Origin: Pseudomonas sp. SLFW
GTDB lineage: Bacteria > Pseudomonadota > Gammaproteobacteria > Pseudomonadales > Pseudomonadaceae
Assembly (NCBI RefSeq): GCF_009905615.1
Contig: NZ_JAAAKW010000020.1
Location: 1-64,000 of the forward strand
Length of the DNA: 64,000 nt
Direction of reading: 5' to 3'
Below are positions 34,033 through 43,491 of the stretch, one piece after another; position 1 is the stretch's first letter, and each line of letters begins with the position of its first letter. The position numbers and the translations under genes are program-made. The notes under the pieces were generated by a model. The model was given only the letters and a program-made list of their open reading frames with translations, was not told the DNA's origin and searched no databases.

Positions 34033-34320
34033 TCAGTCCTTGCGGTATTCGCACAGGTAAGCAGTCTCGACGCTCACTTCCAGGTCGAACTTGCTGTTCG
34101 CCGGCACGCGGAATTGGTCGCCTGCGTTGAAGGTTTCCCAATCGTTGGCACCTGGCAGCAGGACTTTCAGCGAGCCCGAGACCACATGCATGATTTCGCG
34201 ATCAGCGGTGCCGAAGTTGTATTTGCCTGGCGCCATGACGCCGATCGTGGCTGCGCCCTCCGCTTGCTGGAAGGCGATGGACTTGACGGTGCCGTCGAAA
34301 TACTCGTTGACCTTGAACAT
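34033..34320 (-). CDS. ppnP: Pyrimidine/purine nucleoside phosphorylase PpnP (DUF1255)
   Basis: Small cupin-type nucleoside phosphorylase of broad specificity, 95 aa, the usual family size. It begins MFKVNEYFDGTVKSIAFQ and contains GVMAPGKYNFGTADREIMHVVSG and GDQFRVPANSKFDLEV, which define the PpnP/DUF1255 family. The start at 34320 has GGAGAT upstream; the upstream frame to 34656 is a shadow. Single-gene unit. Confidence 0.92.
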   Translation of the reverse strand: MFKVNEYFDGTVKSIAFQQAEGAATIGVMAPGKYNFGTADREIMHVVSGSLKVLLPGANDWETFNAGDQFRVPANSKFDLEVSVETAYLCEYRKD

Positions 34321-34409
34321 GGCTGATCTCCTCGAAAGGGCTGAAAAAGGGCGGACAGTATGCCGAACGTACAAAAGGCCGTCATCCGCTTTGATAAATG
34401 CGTCATCGT

Positions 34410-34952
34410 TCAGGAAGGAATGACCAACGGGATCAACCTCGCCGTGTTGCGCGCGTCGGTCAGAGCCCGGTGTTGCTGGCCATTGAAGTGCATGCCCGCC
34501 AGTTGCAGCGCGGTATTCAGGCCGCAGGGTTTTTGCAGTTGACGGGCCTGCGCAAACCGCTGTTTGAGGTTGATGTGCGGCAGTCCGCTCAGCTCGCTGG
34601 TCAATTGATGCTCCTGCCATTGCAGCGTCAATTGCTCGCGGTCGTAGTCGCCCCAACTGACCCAGCCCACCAGCCGTGTGCGGTGATGGCTCATCCAGCG
34701 TTCAAATTGCGGCCAGATCGTCATCATGGGCGACGCCGTGTCCACCTGGCTTTGTTGGATATGGGTCAGTTCGCGGCAAAACGGGGTCAATTGCGGCCTG
34801 CGCGCCGGGCGCACGAAGCGTTCGAAATGGTCGATTTCGCGGCCGTCCGAATTGACCACGCAGGCGCCGATCTCAATGATTTCCATCTCTGCCACTGGCC
34901 ATCCGCCCTCTTCGGTGGTGGCCTCCAGATCTATCACCAACCAATGGGGCAT
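34410..34952 (-). CDS. DEDDh 3'-5' exonuclease (KapD/ERI-1-like)
   Basis: Nucleic-acid exonuclease, 180 aa. The four acidic residues and the His of the DEDDh fold are visible: IDLEATTEEGG (Asp, Glu), GWGDYD-like VSWGDYDREQL (Asp), and HRALTDARNTARL (His, Asp). The same arrangement occurs in KapD and ERI-1 family ribonucleases. I start at MPHWLVIDLEAT (34952), where the exonuclease motif begins; the upstream 27 codons are not typical. Its natural substrate is unknown. Confidence 0.85.
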   Translation of the reverse strand: MPHWLVIDLEATTEEGGWPVAEMEIIEIGACVVNSDGREIDHFERFVRPARRPQLTPFCRELTHIQQSQVDTASPMMTIWPQFERWMSHHRTRLVGWVSWGDYDREQLTLQWQEHQLTSELSGLPHINLKQRFAQARQLQKPCGLNTALQLAGMHFNGQQHRALTDARNTARLIPLVIPS

Positions 34953-35212
34953 TGCTCGCTCCAGTTTCCTAATCCGTGGCACCGTGATGCAGCGTAGCCA
35001 TATTAGAGCCGTTGCGTCCAACGTGACGATCACGGGTGATCACTGCGTGGGACTCATCTGACGGACGATTGTTTAATCCGGGCCAGGATTTTTTTCGTCG
35101 GACAGAAAGGCCAAATGCTGGCCAAGCGCTTGCTTGGTTGAAGCGCTCGGCATAAATTGCCGCGCGACCAGTAGGTTTTGTAGGCGATTTTTTCGCGATC
35201 GAGTGAAAGGGC

Positions 35213-35851
35213 ATGGCGGTGGATGAACGCGACACGTCGACGGTGATGCACGGGCTGATCGCGGGCGGACTGATGACCGATCCGGACAGCCCACGGGGCA
35301 AGCTGCTGCAAGTGGCCGCGCACCTGTTTCGTCACAAGGGGTATGAGCGCACCACCGTGCGGGACCTGGCGGCGGCCGTGGGGATTCAGTCGGGGAGCAT
35401 TTTTCATCACTTTCGCAGCAAGGATGAAATCCTGTGCGCGGTGATGGAGCAGACCATGGTCTACAACACCGAGGTGATGCGTGTCGCATTGGCGCAAACC
35501 CGGGATGTGCGTGAGCGCGTATTGGCGCTGATCCGCTGCGAATTGCAGTCGATCATGGGCGGCACCGGCGAAGCGCTGGCCGTCATGATCTATGAGTGGC
35601 GCTCGCTGTCGGCCGACGGGCAGGCGAGGGTCCGGGTCTTGCGCAACGCTTACGAGCAGTTGTGGCTGCACGTGCTGGGGGAAGCCAAGGCCTGTGGTCT
35701 GGTGCAAGGGGATGTGGCCGTCACCCGACGTTTCCTGACGGGCGCGTTGTCTTGGACCACCACCTGGTATCGCGCCGAGGGCACTCTGACCCTGGAACAA
35801 TTGGCGGAGCAGGCGTTGCTTTTACTGTTGAAACAGCCAGATCTGGCCTAA
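35213..35851 (+). CDS. TetR family transcriptional regulator
   Basis: 212-aa regulator with a TetR DNA-binding domain (about residues 20-66; HKGYERTTVRDLAAAVGIQSGSIFHHFRSKDEIL) and an all-helical ligand/dimer domain. No obvious divergent partner gene; the next gene downstream on the same strand is a periplasmic binding-like protein 90 bp away. The target is unknown. Confidence 0.9.
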   Translation: MAVDERDTSTVMHGLIAGGLMTDPDSPRGKLLQVAAHLFRHKGYERTTVRDLAAAVGIQSGSIFHHFRSKDEILCAVMEQTMVYNTEVMRVALAQTRDVRERVLALIRCELQSIMGGTGEALAVMIYEWRSLSADGQARVRVLRNAYEQLWLHVLGEAKACGLVQGDVAVTRRFLTGALSWTTTWYRAEGTLTLEQLAEQALLLLLKQPDLA

Positions 35852-35941
35852 AGCCAGCTTTGATGTCGTTTGACCGTTGTCTAATTGTTCGCGAACGCAT
35901 AGCTTACGCGTACTCCGATTCGCCAGAGGTGCTTTGTCTTG

Positions 35942-36772
35942 ATGTCTACGCCCGTGCGGATGGCTTTGAAAACGCTGCTGTTGGCCACGACGACCCTGTG
36001 GGCCTGGCAAGCGGGCGCGGCGCAGATCGTGCGCATTGGTGCGGCGCATTTTCCGCCGTACACGATTCGCCCTGAACGGGGCGAAGACACCGGGTTGCTG
36101 CCACAGATGGTCAGTGCGTTGAACGCCATGCAGAGCGACTACCATTTCGAGATGGTGCCGACCTCGATTCCCCGTCGTTTCCGCGATTTTCAGCAGGAAC
36201 GCTTCGACATGGCCATTTTCGAGAACCCGGCCTGGGGCTGGAAGGACATTCCCCACGAGGATGTCGACATGGGGCTTGAAGACGCCGAGATTTTCGTCGC
36301 CCATCGTATGCAAGGGCGCGGGCAGAACTATTTCGATGACCTGACGGGCAAGCGCCTCGCGTTGTTCAGCGGTTATCACTATGCCTTTGCCAAGTTCAAT
36401 GCCGACCCCAAGTTCCTGGCCGATCAATACAACGCCACGCTGACCTATTCCCATGACAGCAACCTGTTGATGGTGCTTCGGGATCGGGCCGACATCGCCT
36501 TGGTCACCCGCTCGTACCTGAGCACGTTCATGGCCAGTAATCCTGAAGACGCTGATCAATTCCTGATTTCAGACCGGGTCGATCAGATATACCGGCACTA
36601 CGCGCTGCTGCGACCGAATGCGCCGATCACCGGGGAAAAGTTTGGGGAGTTGCTCAGACAGCTTCGGGAGAACGGGCAGATGTTCAAGATATTCCAGCCG
36701 TTCCGGATCGCCGTGACGCCACAGGCCACGCATCACGCCGTGGCGCTGGATGAGCGTGACGGTACGGATTGA
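35942..36772 (+). CDS. Periplasmic solute-binding-like protein (SBP_bac_3 type)
   Basis: Secreted two-lobe binding protein, 276 aa. An N-terminal signal (hydrophobic LLLATTTLWAWQAGAA, cleavage near residue 26) precedes IVRIGAAHFPPYTIRPERG, typical of amino-acid-type binding proteins. No permease or ATPase genes are nearby, so it could be a stand-alone sensor partner or orphan. The ATG at 35942 directly follows a TTG at 35939; the ATG is the better start, with AGAGGTG upstream. Confidence 0.8.
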   Translation: MSTPVRMALKTLLLATTTLWAWQAGAAQIVRIGAAHFPPYTIRPERGEDTGLLPQMVSALNAMQSDYHFEMVPTSIPRRFRDFQQERFDMAIFENPAWGWKDIPHEDVDMGLEDAEIFVAHRMQGRGQNYFDDLTGKRLALFSGYHYAFAKFNADPKFLADQYNATLTYSHDSNLLMVLRDRADIALVTRSYLSTFMASNPEDADQFLISDRVDQIYRHYALLRPNAPITGEKFGELLRQLRENGQMFKIFQPFRIAVTPQATHHAVALDERDGTD

Positions 36773-36822
36773 TAGAACAGAAGGGCAGGCGGGGGCGGCG
36801 AGGGTTCACCGCCCGACGCGGT

Positions 36823-36990
36823 CTAGCGGTCGCGTGCTTCCTTGGCGTCCATTTCGGCGTTGCGCTCGTGGACGCGCTTGAGCTGTTCATCGGTCAGGGG
36901 CAGTTTTTTCGCTGAGTCCTTCAGCATCACCAAACCGCCGACGATCGAGCCAATTGCAATTACCAGAATCAACCAGGCATACCAGGGCAT
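36823..36990 (-). CDS. DUF2897 family small membrane protein (55 aa)
   Basis: A gene too short for usual cut-offs. The product begins MPWYAWLILVIAIGSIVGGL, a single membrane helix, followed by a short charged tail with LPLTDEQLKRVHERNAEMDA. GGAGAGAG lies upstream of the ATG. This matches the DUF2897 family of Pseudomonas as I know it. Function unknown. Confidence 0.8.
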   Translation of the reverse strand: MPWYAWLILVIAIGSIVGGLVMLKDSAKKLPLTDEQLKRVHERNAEMDAKEARDR

Positions 36991-37213
36991 GAGGCTCTCT
37001 CCTTATTGTGATATCGCTTTGAGCAACGGCGCTGCCCAGTGGTTCCATTGTAGGGGATGCCCGGTCGTGCGGGGATGCGAGTCGGCTTCGAAACGGTGTG
37101 ACGGTTAGCCCCAGGCTTGGCGGCATCTTTGTCTTTTACCGATCACCGGGTCCCGCCCTGCGATGGGTTCAGCTACAATGCGCGCCGATTTCGACTTGCC
37201 AGAGAACCCGCTC

Positions 37214-37912
37214 ATGTCCGTCTGCCAGACCCCCATCATCGTCGCCCTGGATTTCCCGACCCGCGAAGCCGCGTTGAAACTGGCGGACCAACTGGACCCC
37301 AAGCTGTGCCGGGTAAAAGTGGGCAAAGAACTGTTTACCAGCAGCGCGTCGGGCATTGTCGAGACCTTGAACGACAAGGGCTTCGAAGTGTTTCTGGACC
37401 TCAAGTTTCACGACATCCCCAATACCACGGCGATGGCGGTCAAGGCTGCGGCGGAAATGGGCGTGTGGATGGTCAACGTGCACTGCTCCGGCGGCCTGCG
37501 CATGATGGCGGCCTGCCGTGATGTGCTTGATCAGCGCAGCGGCCCGAAACCGCTGCTGATCGGCGTGACCGTGCTGACCAGCATGGAACGTGAGGACCTG
37601 GCAGGCATCGGCCTGGACATCGAACCGCAAGAACAGGTGCTTCGTCTGGCGGCATTGGCCGAAAGGGCAGGGATGGACGGTCTGGTGTGCTCGGCGCTGG
37701 AAGCTCAGGCCCTGAAAACGGCGCACCCGTCGTTGCAATTGGTGACACCGGGTATTCGTCCCGCTGGCAGCGCGCAGGATGACCAACGGCGCATCCTGAC
37801 CCCGCGCCAGGCCCTGGACGCCGGTTCCGACTACCTCGTCATCGGCCGCCCGATCAGCCAGGCAGCAGATCCGGCAAAAGCGTTGGCTGCGGTGGTGGCG
37901 GAGTTGGCGTAA
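37214..37912 (+). CDS. pyrF: Orotidine-5'-phosphate decarboxylase (PyrF)
   Basis: Last step of UMP synthesis. 232 aa, normal length. The catalytic Lys/Asp network is present in FLDLKFHDIPNTTAMAV, and the phosphate-binding end in VTPGIRPAGSAQDDQRRILTP and DYLVIGRPI. The ATG at 37214 (MSVCQTPIIVALDFP) is the family start. Confidence 0.96.
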   Translation: MSVCQTPIIVALDFPTREAALKLADQLDPKLCRVKVGKELFTSSASGIVETLNDKGFEVFLDLKFHDIPNTTAMAVKAAAEMGVWMVNVHCSGGLRMMAACRDVLDQRSGPKPLLIGVTVLTSMEREDLAGIGLDIEPQEQVLRLAALAERAGMDGLVCSALEAQALKTAHPSLQLVTPGIRPAGSAQDDQRRILTPRQALDAGSDYLVIGRPISQAADPAKALAAVVAELA

Positions 37913-37934
37913 GCCTCTCCCTTTGCGGCAAGCG

Positions 37935-38030
37935 CTCTGTAGGAGTGAATTCATTCGCGATTCGGCCGTACAGACGATGCATCTCCATCGCCTGTACCAA
38001 CGTCTTGCGAATGAATTCGCTCCTACAGGG
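37935..38030. repeat. REP pair (GAATTCATTCGCGA type) after pyrF
   Basis: Inverted CTGTAGGAGTGAATTCATTC and GCGAATGAATTCGCTCCTAC cores flank about 50 bp between the converging pyrF and glycerophosphodiesterase genes. Confidence 0.85.
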
Positions 38031-38082
38031 GGTAAGCGACGCCGCGATTTATGACGTCAGCCAGCTAGAATCACGGTGGGTT

Positions 38083-39225
38083 TCAATACCCGATCCGCTT
38101 CAGGATCGATTCCATGCTTTCTTTCGACGGACGACCATAGAACTTCAGCAGTTCCGAAGCCCGGTTGGTAAAGAACCCGTCGACTCCCCGAGCGCTGATG
38201 GCCTTGAAGTCCACCGCGTCGTCCACGGTGTAGGGATGGATGATCAGCCCACGGTCATGGGCCATCTTGTTCATCCAGGGCTGCACCAAATCCATGTAGC
38301 TCTGATCGCCGCCGTTTTTCAGCGCCGCCGCAGGGCCTGTGCCAATGGCGCCATGGGCCTTAGCCCAGTCCATCCACGCCGCGAACTCTTCCTTGGATTT
38401 CACCTGCTGCGTTGCGTAGAACGCCGCCTTGTCCTTGGCCCCGGAATCCTTGAACGCCTTGTCCGACGCCGCCGGGATATACCCGTCGCCCGTCCACAAC
38501 AACAGCACTTTTGGCGTGTCAGGCATGGCTTTCTGCAGCAGTTCCAGACTCGGCTTCTCGAACGTCTGCAAGACCACACGGCCCGGCGTATGGGCCACGT
38601 TCACATGGCCTTTCTCCGCCGCAGGGCGTTGGCTCAGCCAGCCGCGTTGCTCCAGTTTTTTCTTCAAATCCTCTTCGACGCCGGGAAATTGCGCCGGCAC
38701 CTTGGTCTCGATGTACAGCCCCGGTTTGTTCTTGCCGCCTTCGGCGATGTCGATCACTTCATCCAGCGTCAGAATCTTCAACCCCACATAGCTGGCGCGG
38801 GCGCGATCCGGATGGGCCTTGTTGAACCAGGAGCCCGCGTCCAGTCGCTTGATTTCTTCGAGGGTGAAGCTGCTCAGCGGGTCTTTCACCCGGTCCGGAT
38901 AGACCTCGGCAACGTTGGTGGTGCGCTCCAGCGTGTCGTCGTGCAAGGCAATCAGCACGCCGTCCTTGGTGCGCTGAATGTCCATCTCCAGATAATCCGC
39001 GCCCAGCTCGCGGGCCAGGGTGTACGAGGGCACCGTCTCTTCCGGTGCATTGAACGACGCGCCTCGGTGGGCGATGACCGCAGGCCACGGCACGCCGATT
39101 TTCGCGGCCAGCGCCTTGCCCGGTTCGTTGGCTGCCATGGCCGAGCCCGACGACCACATCACAGCGGTCATTGCGGTGGCCAGCACGGTCTTGGAAAGCA
39201 AGTGGGTGGAGAGCCTGTTGAGCAT
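38083..39225 (-). CDS. glpQ: Periplasmic glycerophosphodiester phosphodiesterase (GlpQ-like)
   Basis: Hydrolyses glycerophosphodiesters to glycerol-3-phosphate. 380 aa with a signal peptide (MLNRLSTHLLSKTVLATAMT, cleavage after SAMAA). GDPD-fold motifs: VIAHRGASFNAPEETVPSY with the metal and catalytic His/Arg/Glu, and LEMDIQRTKDGVLIALHDDTLERTT with the second His. The start at 39225 has AAGGAATG upstream; the frame begins ten codons earlier, but without a good site. No glpT or other glp gene is adjacent. Confidence 0.9.
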   Translation of the reverse strand: MLNRLSTHLLSKTVLATAMTAVMWSSGSAMAANEPGKALAAKIGVPWPAVIAHRGASFNAPEETVPSYTLARELGADYLEMDIQRTKDGVLIALHDDTLERTTNVAEVYPDRVKDPLSSFTLEEIKRLDAGSWFNKAHPDRARASYVGLKILTLDEVIDIAEGGKNKPGLYIETKVPAQFPGVEEDLKKKLEQRGWLSQRPAAEKGHVNVAHTPGRVVLQTFEKPSLELLQKAMPDTPKVLLLWTGDGYIPAASDKAFKDSGAKDKAAFYATQQVKSKEEFAAWMDWAKAHGAIGTGPAAALKNGGDQSYMDLVQPWMNKMAHDRGLIIHPYTVDDAVDFKAISARGVDGFFTNRASELLKFYGRPSKESMESILKRIGY

Positions 39226-39517
39226 GTGATGACATTCCTTATGTGCATGATTCATTCATGAAGCGGCGGCAAACCGCTGCGCGTGCCAGCCTGCGTGTTA
39301 AGCGGCTGCGTGTCCGGGCGCATGGGGTCAGACCATAAACAGCCGATGAGTTGCGGGCAACCAGACTGTCGCTGCTGGAAAAAAACTGTCGTTATGGCGG
39401 ATTGGCGAATGGCTGAAACCAGCACGTTTCGGCAATATGGCTCACAGTTTCATGCGCTTTCATGACGCTAAATCGTCGGGTGCATGAACGTTTCAGTGAG
39501 CGGGCGGCTCTTTTCGT

Positions 39518-40876
39518 ATGGAAACAAACACTTACACGGCACTGGTGGGCTTTGTCGACATGCTGATGGACGCCATCTGTGTGGTGGACGTCGAAGGTCG
39601 CTACGTTTTCGCGAGTGCGGCGGCAGAGCGTATCTTCGGTTACCGGCCCGACGAACTGATCGGCCGCAAAATGATTGAGCTGGTGCACCCCGATGATCGC
39701 GAACGCACGTTGGCAGCAGCGCGGGACATCATGGGAGGGCAGCCCAACGTCGGTTTCGAGAACCGCTACGTGCGCAAGGATGGGCGCATCGTGCACATCA
39801 TGTGGTCAGCGCGTTGGTCCGAAGTCGATAACCTGCGCATCGCAGTGGCCCGCGACATCACCGAGCGCAAACGTTCCGATTCCGTGCGCTCGGCGCTGCT
39901 GAGCATTTCCGAAGCCGCTCACGTCGCCAGCGACTTGCCCGCATTGTTCAAGGACATTCACGGCGTGATCGCAGACCTGCTGCCCGCACGCAATTTCTAT
40001 GTCGCCTTGCGGGACAAATACAGCGGCCTGGTGAATTTTCCCTACTACGTTGACGAGCTTGATCCGACGCTTCAGCAGCCGGTGGCTGACGCCCTGGCCT
40101 CCGAAGTGGTCGGCACCGGGCGGCCGCTGCTGCTGGCGCCTGTACTCGTCGATGCTGATCCGGTCATTCCGACGCCTGAGCATCTCCGGAAACTGCTCGG
40201 TGGCGACGGCCTGTCGTGGCTCGCCACCCCATTGGAAACCCAGCACTGCATCATCGGTGCGCTGTTGGTCAAGAGCCATCCGGACTGCCCGCATTACGGC
40301 GAGCGGGATCAGGAACTGTTGCAGTTCGTCTGCACCCAAGTGGCGGCGGCCATCGAGCGCAAACAGCTGTATGACCGCCTGAAAAGCATGGCCCAGTACG
40401 ACCAACTGACCCAATTGCCCAACCGCATGCTCTTGCAAGAGCGTCTGCAACAATCCCTGGAACGGGCAAAACGCAGCGCTGGACGACTGGCGCTGCTCTA
40501 CCTCGACCTCGACAAGTTCAAGCAGGTCAACGACACCCTGGGCCACGCGGCGGGAGACCTTCTGCTTCAGGAAGTCGCCCATCGCCTCAAGCTGTGCGTG
40601 CGCGAAACCGACACCGTCGCGCGAATCGGCGGCGACGAGTTCGTCATCCTGCTCGACCGCGTCAACCATCCGGACGACTCCGCGAAAGTCGCGGAAAAAA
40701 TCTGCAGGACCCTCAACGTCCCCATGGTCCTCAAAGGCAACGACTGGCAAATCCTGCCCAGCATCGGCATCGCCAACTACCCGGAAAACGCCACCGACCT
40801 GACGCAACTCTTCCGCCATGCGGATGAAGCGATGTATTGCGCGAAGAAGGGTGGGGGGAATCGATTTCAGGGGTGA
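39518..40876 (+). CDS. Diguanylate cyclase with PAS and GAF domains
   Basis: Makes cyclic di-GMP. The 452-aa protein has a PAS domain (about residues 8-120; FASAAAERIFGYRPDELIG), a GAF domain (about 130-280) and a GGDEF domain (about 285-450). The active-site signature is intact as GGDEF, and an RETD inhibitory site lies five residues upstream of it, so product feedback is likely. There is no EAL domain and no membrane segment, which points to a soluble sensor enzyme. The PAS ligand is unknown. Confidence 0.93.
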   Translation: METNTYTALVGFVDMLMDAICVVDVEGRYVFASAAAERIFGYRPDELIGRKMIELVHPDDRERTLAAARDIMGGQPNVGFENRYVRKDGRIVHIMWSARWSEVDNLRIAVARDITERKRSDSVRSALLSISEAAHVASDLPALFKDIHGVIADLLPARNFYVALRDKYSGLVNFPYYVDELDPTLQQPVADALASEVVGTGRPLLLAPVLVDADPVIPTPEHLRKLLGGDGLSWLATPLETQHCIIGALLVKSHPDCPHYGERDQELLQFVCTQVAAAIERKQLYDRLKSMAQYDQLTQLPNRMLLQERLQQSLERAKRSAGRLALLYLDLDKFKQVNDTLGHAAGDLLLQEVAHRLKLCVRETDTVARIGGDEFVILLDRVNHPDDSAKVAEKICRTLNVPMVLKGNDWQILPSIGIANYPENATDLTQLFRHADEAMYCAKKGGGNRFQG

Positions 40877-40934
40877 AAACCGCTCTAACTCGCGCTACTG
40901 TCTGTCCCATCGAATTTTCCGCGACGGAGTGATG

Positions 40935-41867
40935 ATGAAGACGGTGCTGGTGTTGGTCGAGAGCGTGAACGAGTACTTACCGATCTTGGAAGAGCAGGGG
41001 TTTCGGCTGATCCTGGCGCCGACCCCGGCCATGCGGGCGGAGGCGGTGGCGACGCGGGGCAGCGAGATCGACGCAGTGCTGACCCGTGGGCCATTGGGAT
41101 TCACGGCGGCCGAGATGGCGGCGTTGCCGAAGTTGGGGATCATCTGTGTGATCGGCGCCGGTTACGAGCAGGTGGACCTGCCTGCTGCAGAAGCGCGAGG
41201 CATCGTGGTGACCAATGGGGCGGGAGTGAATGCGCCGACCGTTGCAGACCATACGATGGCGTTGCTGTTGTCGCTGGTGCGTGACATTCCCCAGGCCGAT
41301 GCGTCGGTGCGGCGCAGCGAGTGGCGCAAGGTCACGCGGCCTTCGTTCGCCAACAAGCGCCTCGGTATTCTGGGGCTGGGTTCGGTGGGTATGGCGATCG
41401 CCAAGCGTGCGCTGGGTTTCGACATGCAGGTGAGTTACCACAGCCGTTCGCCTCGGGCCGGTGTGGGTTTCACCTATTGCGCCACGCCGCTGGCACTGGC
41501 GGCTGAATCCGATTTTCTGATCGTGGCGACGCCGGGCGGCAGCGGCACGCGTCACCTGATCGACCGCGCCGCTATCGAGGCGCTGGGGGCGGAAGGTTTC
41601 CTCATCAATATTGCCCGGGCCAGTGTCGTGGACACTGCAGCGCTGGTCGACGCGTTGCAGCACGGGCGTCTGGCAGGTGCAGGTCTGGACGTGTTCGACG
41701 ACGAGCCGCAGGTACCGGATGTCTTGAAAAGCTTGAACAATGTCGTGTTGACGCCCCACGTCGGCGGTTTGTCGCCGGAAGCCTCGCGGGGCACGGTACA
41801 GATGGTCGCGGACAACCTGCTGGCGTTTTATGCGGGCAAGCCGGTGCTGACGCCTGTGCACAGTTGA
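40935..41867 (+). CDS. D-isomer-specific 2-hydroxyacid dehydrogenase
   Basis: NAD(P)-dependent 2-keto/2-hydroxy acid oxidoreductase of about 310 aa. It has the NAD fold GILGLGSVGMAIAKRAL (about residue 150), and catalytic Arg (ARASVVD), Glu (DVFDDEPQ) and His (LTPHVGG). Resembles glyoxylate/hydroxypyruvate reductases. The ATG at 40935 sits 5 bp after GGAG; the ATG at 40932 is too close. First of three enzymes (with SDR and FAH) running toward the AraC gene, so a hydroxy-acid catabolic role is suggested. The substrate is open. Confidence 0.85.
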   Translation: MKTVLVLVESVNEYLPILEEQGFRLILAPTPAMRAEAVATRGSEIDAVLTRGPLGFTAAEMAALPKLGIICVIGAGYEQVDLPAAEARGIVVTNGAGVNAPTVADHTMALLLSLVRDIPQADASVRRSEWRKVTRPSFANKRLGILGLGSVGMAIAKRALGFDMQVSYHSRSPRAGVGFTYCATPLALAAESDFLIVATPGGSGTRHLIDRAAIEALGAEGFLINIARASVVDTAALVDALQHGRLAGAGLDVFDDEPQVPDVLKSLNNVVLTPHVGGLSPEASRGTVQMVADNLLAFYAGKPVLTPVHS

Positions 41868-41896
41868 ATCCCCGAACGCATCGATTTCATTCTTCC

Positions 41897-41904
41897 AACA
41901 ACAA
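41897..41904 (+). promoter_or_regulatory. A-rich Hfq/Crc-type motif before the SDR gene
   Basis: AACAACAA, a perfect AAnAAnAA match, lies just before the AGGGAA ribosome binding site of the SDR gene. Confidence 0.45.
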
Positions 41905-41918
41905 ATAGGGAACCCCTC

Positions 41919-42683
41919 ATGTCTTCATCGTCTGCCTTGAAAGTCGCACTGGTCACCGGTGCAGGAAGCGGCATTGGCCGTGCCGTGGCGCTGCAATGGC
42001 TCAAAGACGGCTACGCCGTGGTGCTGGCCGGGCGTCGCCTGGAACCGCTGACTGAGCTGGCCGAACAGGCGAAAGCGGCGGGTCAGCAGGCGCTGGCAGT
42101 GTCTACCGATGTGCGGGATGCGGCGAGTGTCGAGGCGCTTTTTGCCACGATTGAAAAAACGTACGGGCGTCTGGATGTGTCGTTCAACAACGCAGGCATC
42201 GGCGCACCGGCGGTGCCGATGGATGAGTTGTCGGTGGAGCAATGGAAGAACGTGATCGACACCAACGTCACCGGGATGTTCTTGTGCGTGCGCGGCGCGT
42301 TCGGTCTGATGCGTCGTCAGGTGCCGCAAGGTGGGCGGATCATCAACAACGGCTCGATCTCAGCGCATACGCCACGGCTGTTCAGCTCGCCGTACACCTC
42401 CAGCAAGCATGCGGTGCTGGGCCTGACCAAAAGCACCTCGCTGGACGGTCGGCAGTACAACATCGCCTGCGGCCAGATCGACATTGGTAACGCGTTGACG
42501 GAGATGACCGACCGCATGACCAAAGGCGTCTTGCAGCCCAACGGTGAGTTGCAGGTGGAGCCGACGATGAACGTGCAGCACGTGGCCGATGCCGTGAGCT
42601 ACATGGCCGCGCTGCCGCTGTCGGCGAACGTGCTGAACATGACGGTGATGGCGAACAGCATGCCGTTTGTGGGACGTGGGTGA
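41919..42683 (+). CDS. Short-chain dehydrogenase/reductase
   Basis: Classical SDR of 254 aa. It has the nucleotide motif TGAGSGIG near residue 15, the NNAG structural motif (SFNNAGIG), and the catalytic Ser/Tyr/Lys in NNGSISAHTPRLFSSPYTSSKH. Follows the 2-hydroxyacid dehydrogenase by 51 bp and precedes the FAH-family gene by 111 bp. SDR plus FAH hydrolase is a pair known from 2-keto-3-deoxy-acid routes, such as L-fucose type II, but the present substrate is not established. Confidence 0.88.
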   Translation: MSSSSALKVALVTGAGSGIGRAVALQWLKDGYAVVLAGRRLEPLTELAEQAKAAGQQALAVSTDVRDAASVEALFATIEKTYGRLDVSFNNAGIGAPAVPMDELSVEQWKNVIDTNVTGMFLCVRGAFGLMRRQVPQGGRIINNGSISAHTPRLFSSPYTSSKHAVLGLTKSTSLDGRQYNIACGQIDIGNALTEMTDRMTKGVLQPNGELQVEPTMNVQHVADAVSYMAALPLSANVLNMTVMANSMPFVGRG

Positions 42684-42794
42684 ATTAGATTGCATTGCTC
42701 CGTCCAAAACCTCCGGGGATCTGTCCAACCCGGCCTGCCGCCGAATCCGCACACTGTGTCCCTGTCGAGCTAACTTTCAATCGAGGACATGACC

Positions 42795-43484
42795 ATGAGC
42801 GAATTCGTCATTGCACCCGTCGCCACGCCGTCGCTGGCCGTGGCCGGGACTTCTGCCCGTTTCCCGATCCGTCGCGTGTTCTGCGTCGGTCGGAATTATT
42901 CCGAGCACGCCCGTGAAATGGGCCACGACCCTGATCGCGAGCCACCGTTCTTCTTCGCCAAGCCTGCTGATGCTGTGGTCCCGGCCGAAGGCACGATCCC
43001 GTACCCACCGCTGACCCAGGACCTGCACCACGAAATCGAATTGGTGGTCGCGATTGGCAAGGATGGCGTGAACATCGACGCTGAAGACGCCCTGAGCCAC
43101 GTCTGGGGTTACGGCGTCGGCCTGGACCTGACCCGCCGTGACTTGCAGGCGCAGGCCAAGAAAATGGGCCGTCCGTGGGAATGGGCCAAGGCGTTCGACG
43201 CGTCCGCCCCGGCCACTGCGCTATTGCCGGTGAGCAAGGTTGGTCATCCAGACAGCGGTTCCATCTGGCTGGACGTGAACGGCGAACCTCGCCAGCGTGG
43301 CGACCTGGCGGACCAGATCTGGGCCGTCAAAGACGTGATCGCCTACCTGTCGCAATCGGTCGGCGTCAAAGCGGGCGATTTGATCTACACCGGCACGCCA
43401 GCGGGCGTCGGCGCGCTGCAACGGGGTGACGTGGTCACCGCAGGCATCGAAGGTTTGGCCGAACTCACCGTCACCATCGGATAA
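42795..43484 (+). CDS. Fumarylacetoacetate hydrolase-family protein
   Basis: C-C bond hydrolase/decarboxylase of about 229 aa. The FAH fold markers are VFCVGRNYSEHAREMG at the N terminus, the metal ligands in HHEIELVVAIG and GYGVGLDLTRRDLQ, and GDLIYTGTPAGVGAL. Closest in feel to fumarylpyruvate hydrolases (NagK-like). The ATG at 42795 has GAGG 8 bp upstream; the ATG at 42789 is too close. It ends a three-gene enzyme run before the AraC gene. Confidence 0.88.
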   Translation: MSEFVIAPVATPSLAVAGTSARFPIRRVFCVGRNYSEHAREMGHDPDREPPFFFAKPADAVVPAEGTIPYPPLTQDLHHEIELVVAIGKDGVNIDAEDALSHVWGYGVGLDLTRRDLQAQAKKMGRPWEWAKAFDASAPATALLPVSKVGHPDSGSIWLDVNGEPRQRGDLADQIWAVKDVIAYLSQSVGVKAGDLIYTGTPAGVGALQRGDVVTAGIEGLAELTVTIG

Positions 43485-43491
43485 GCCGCGA

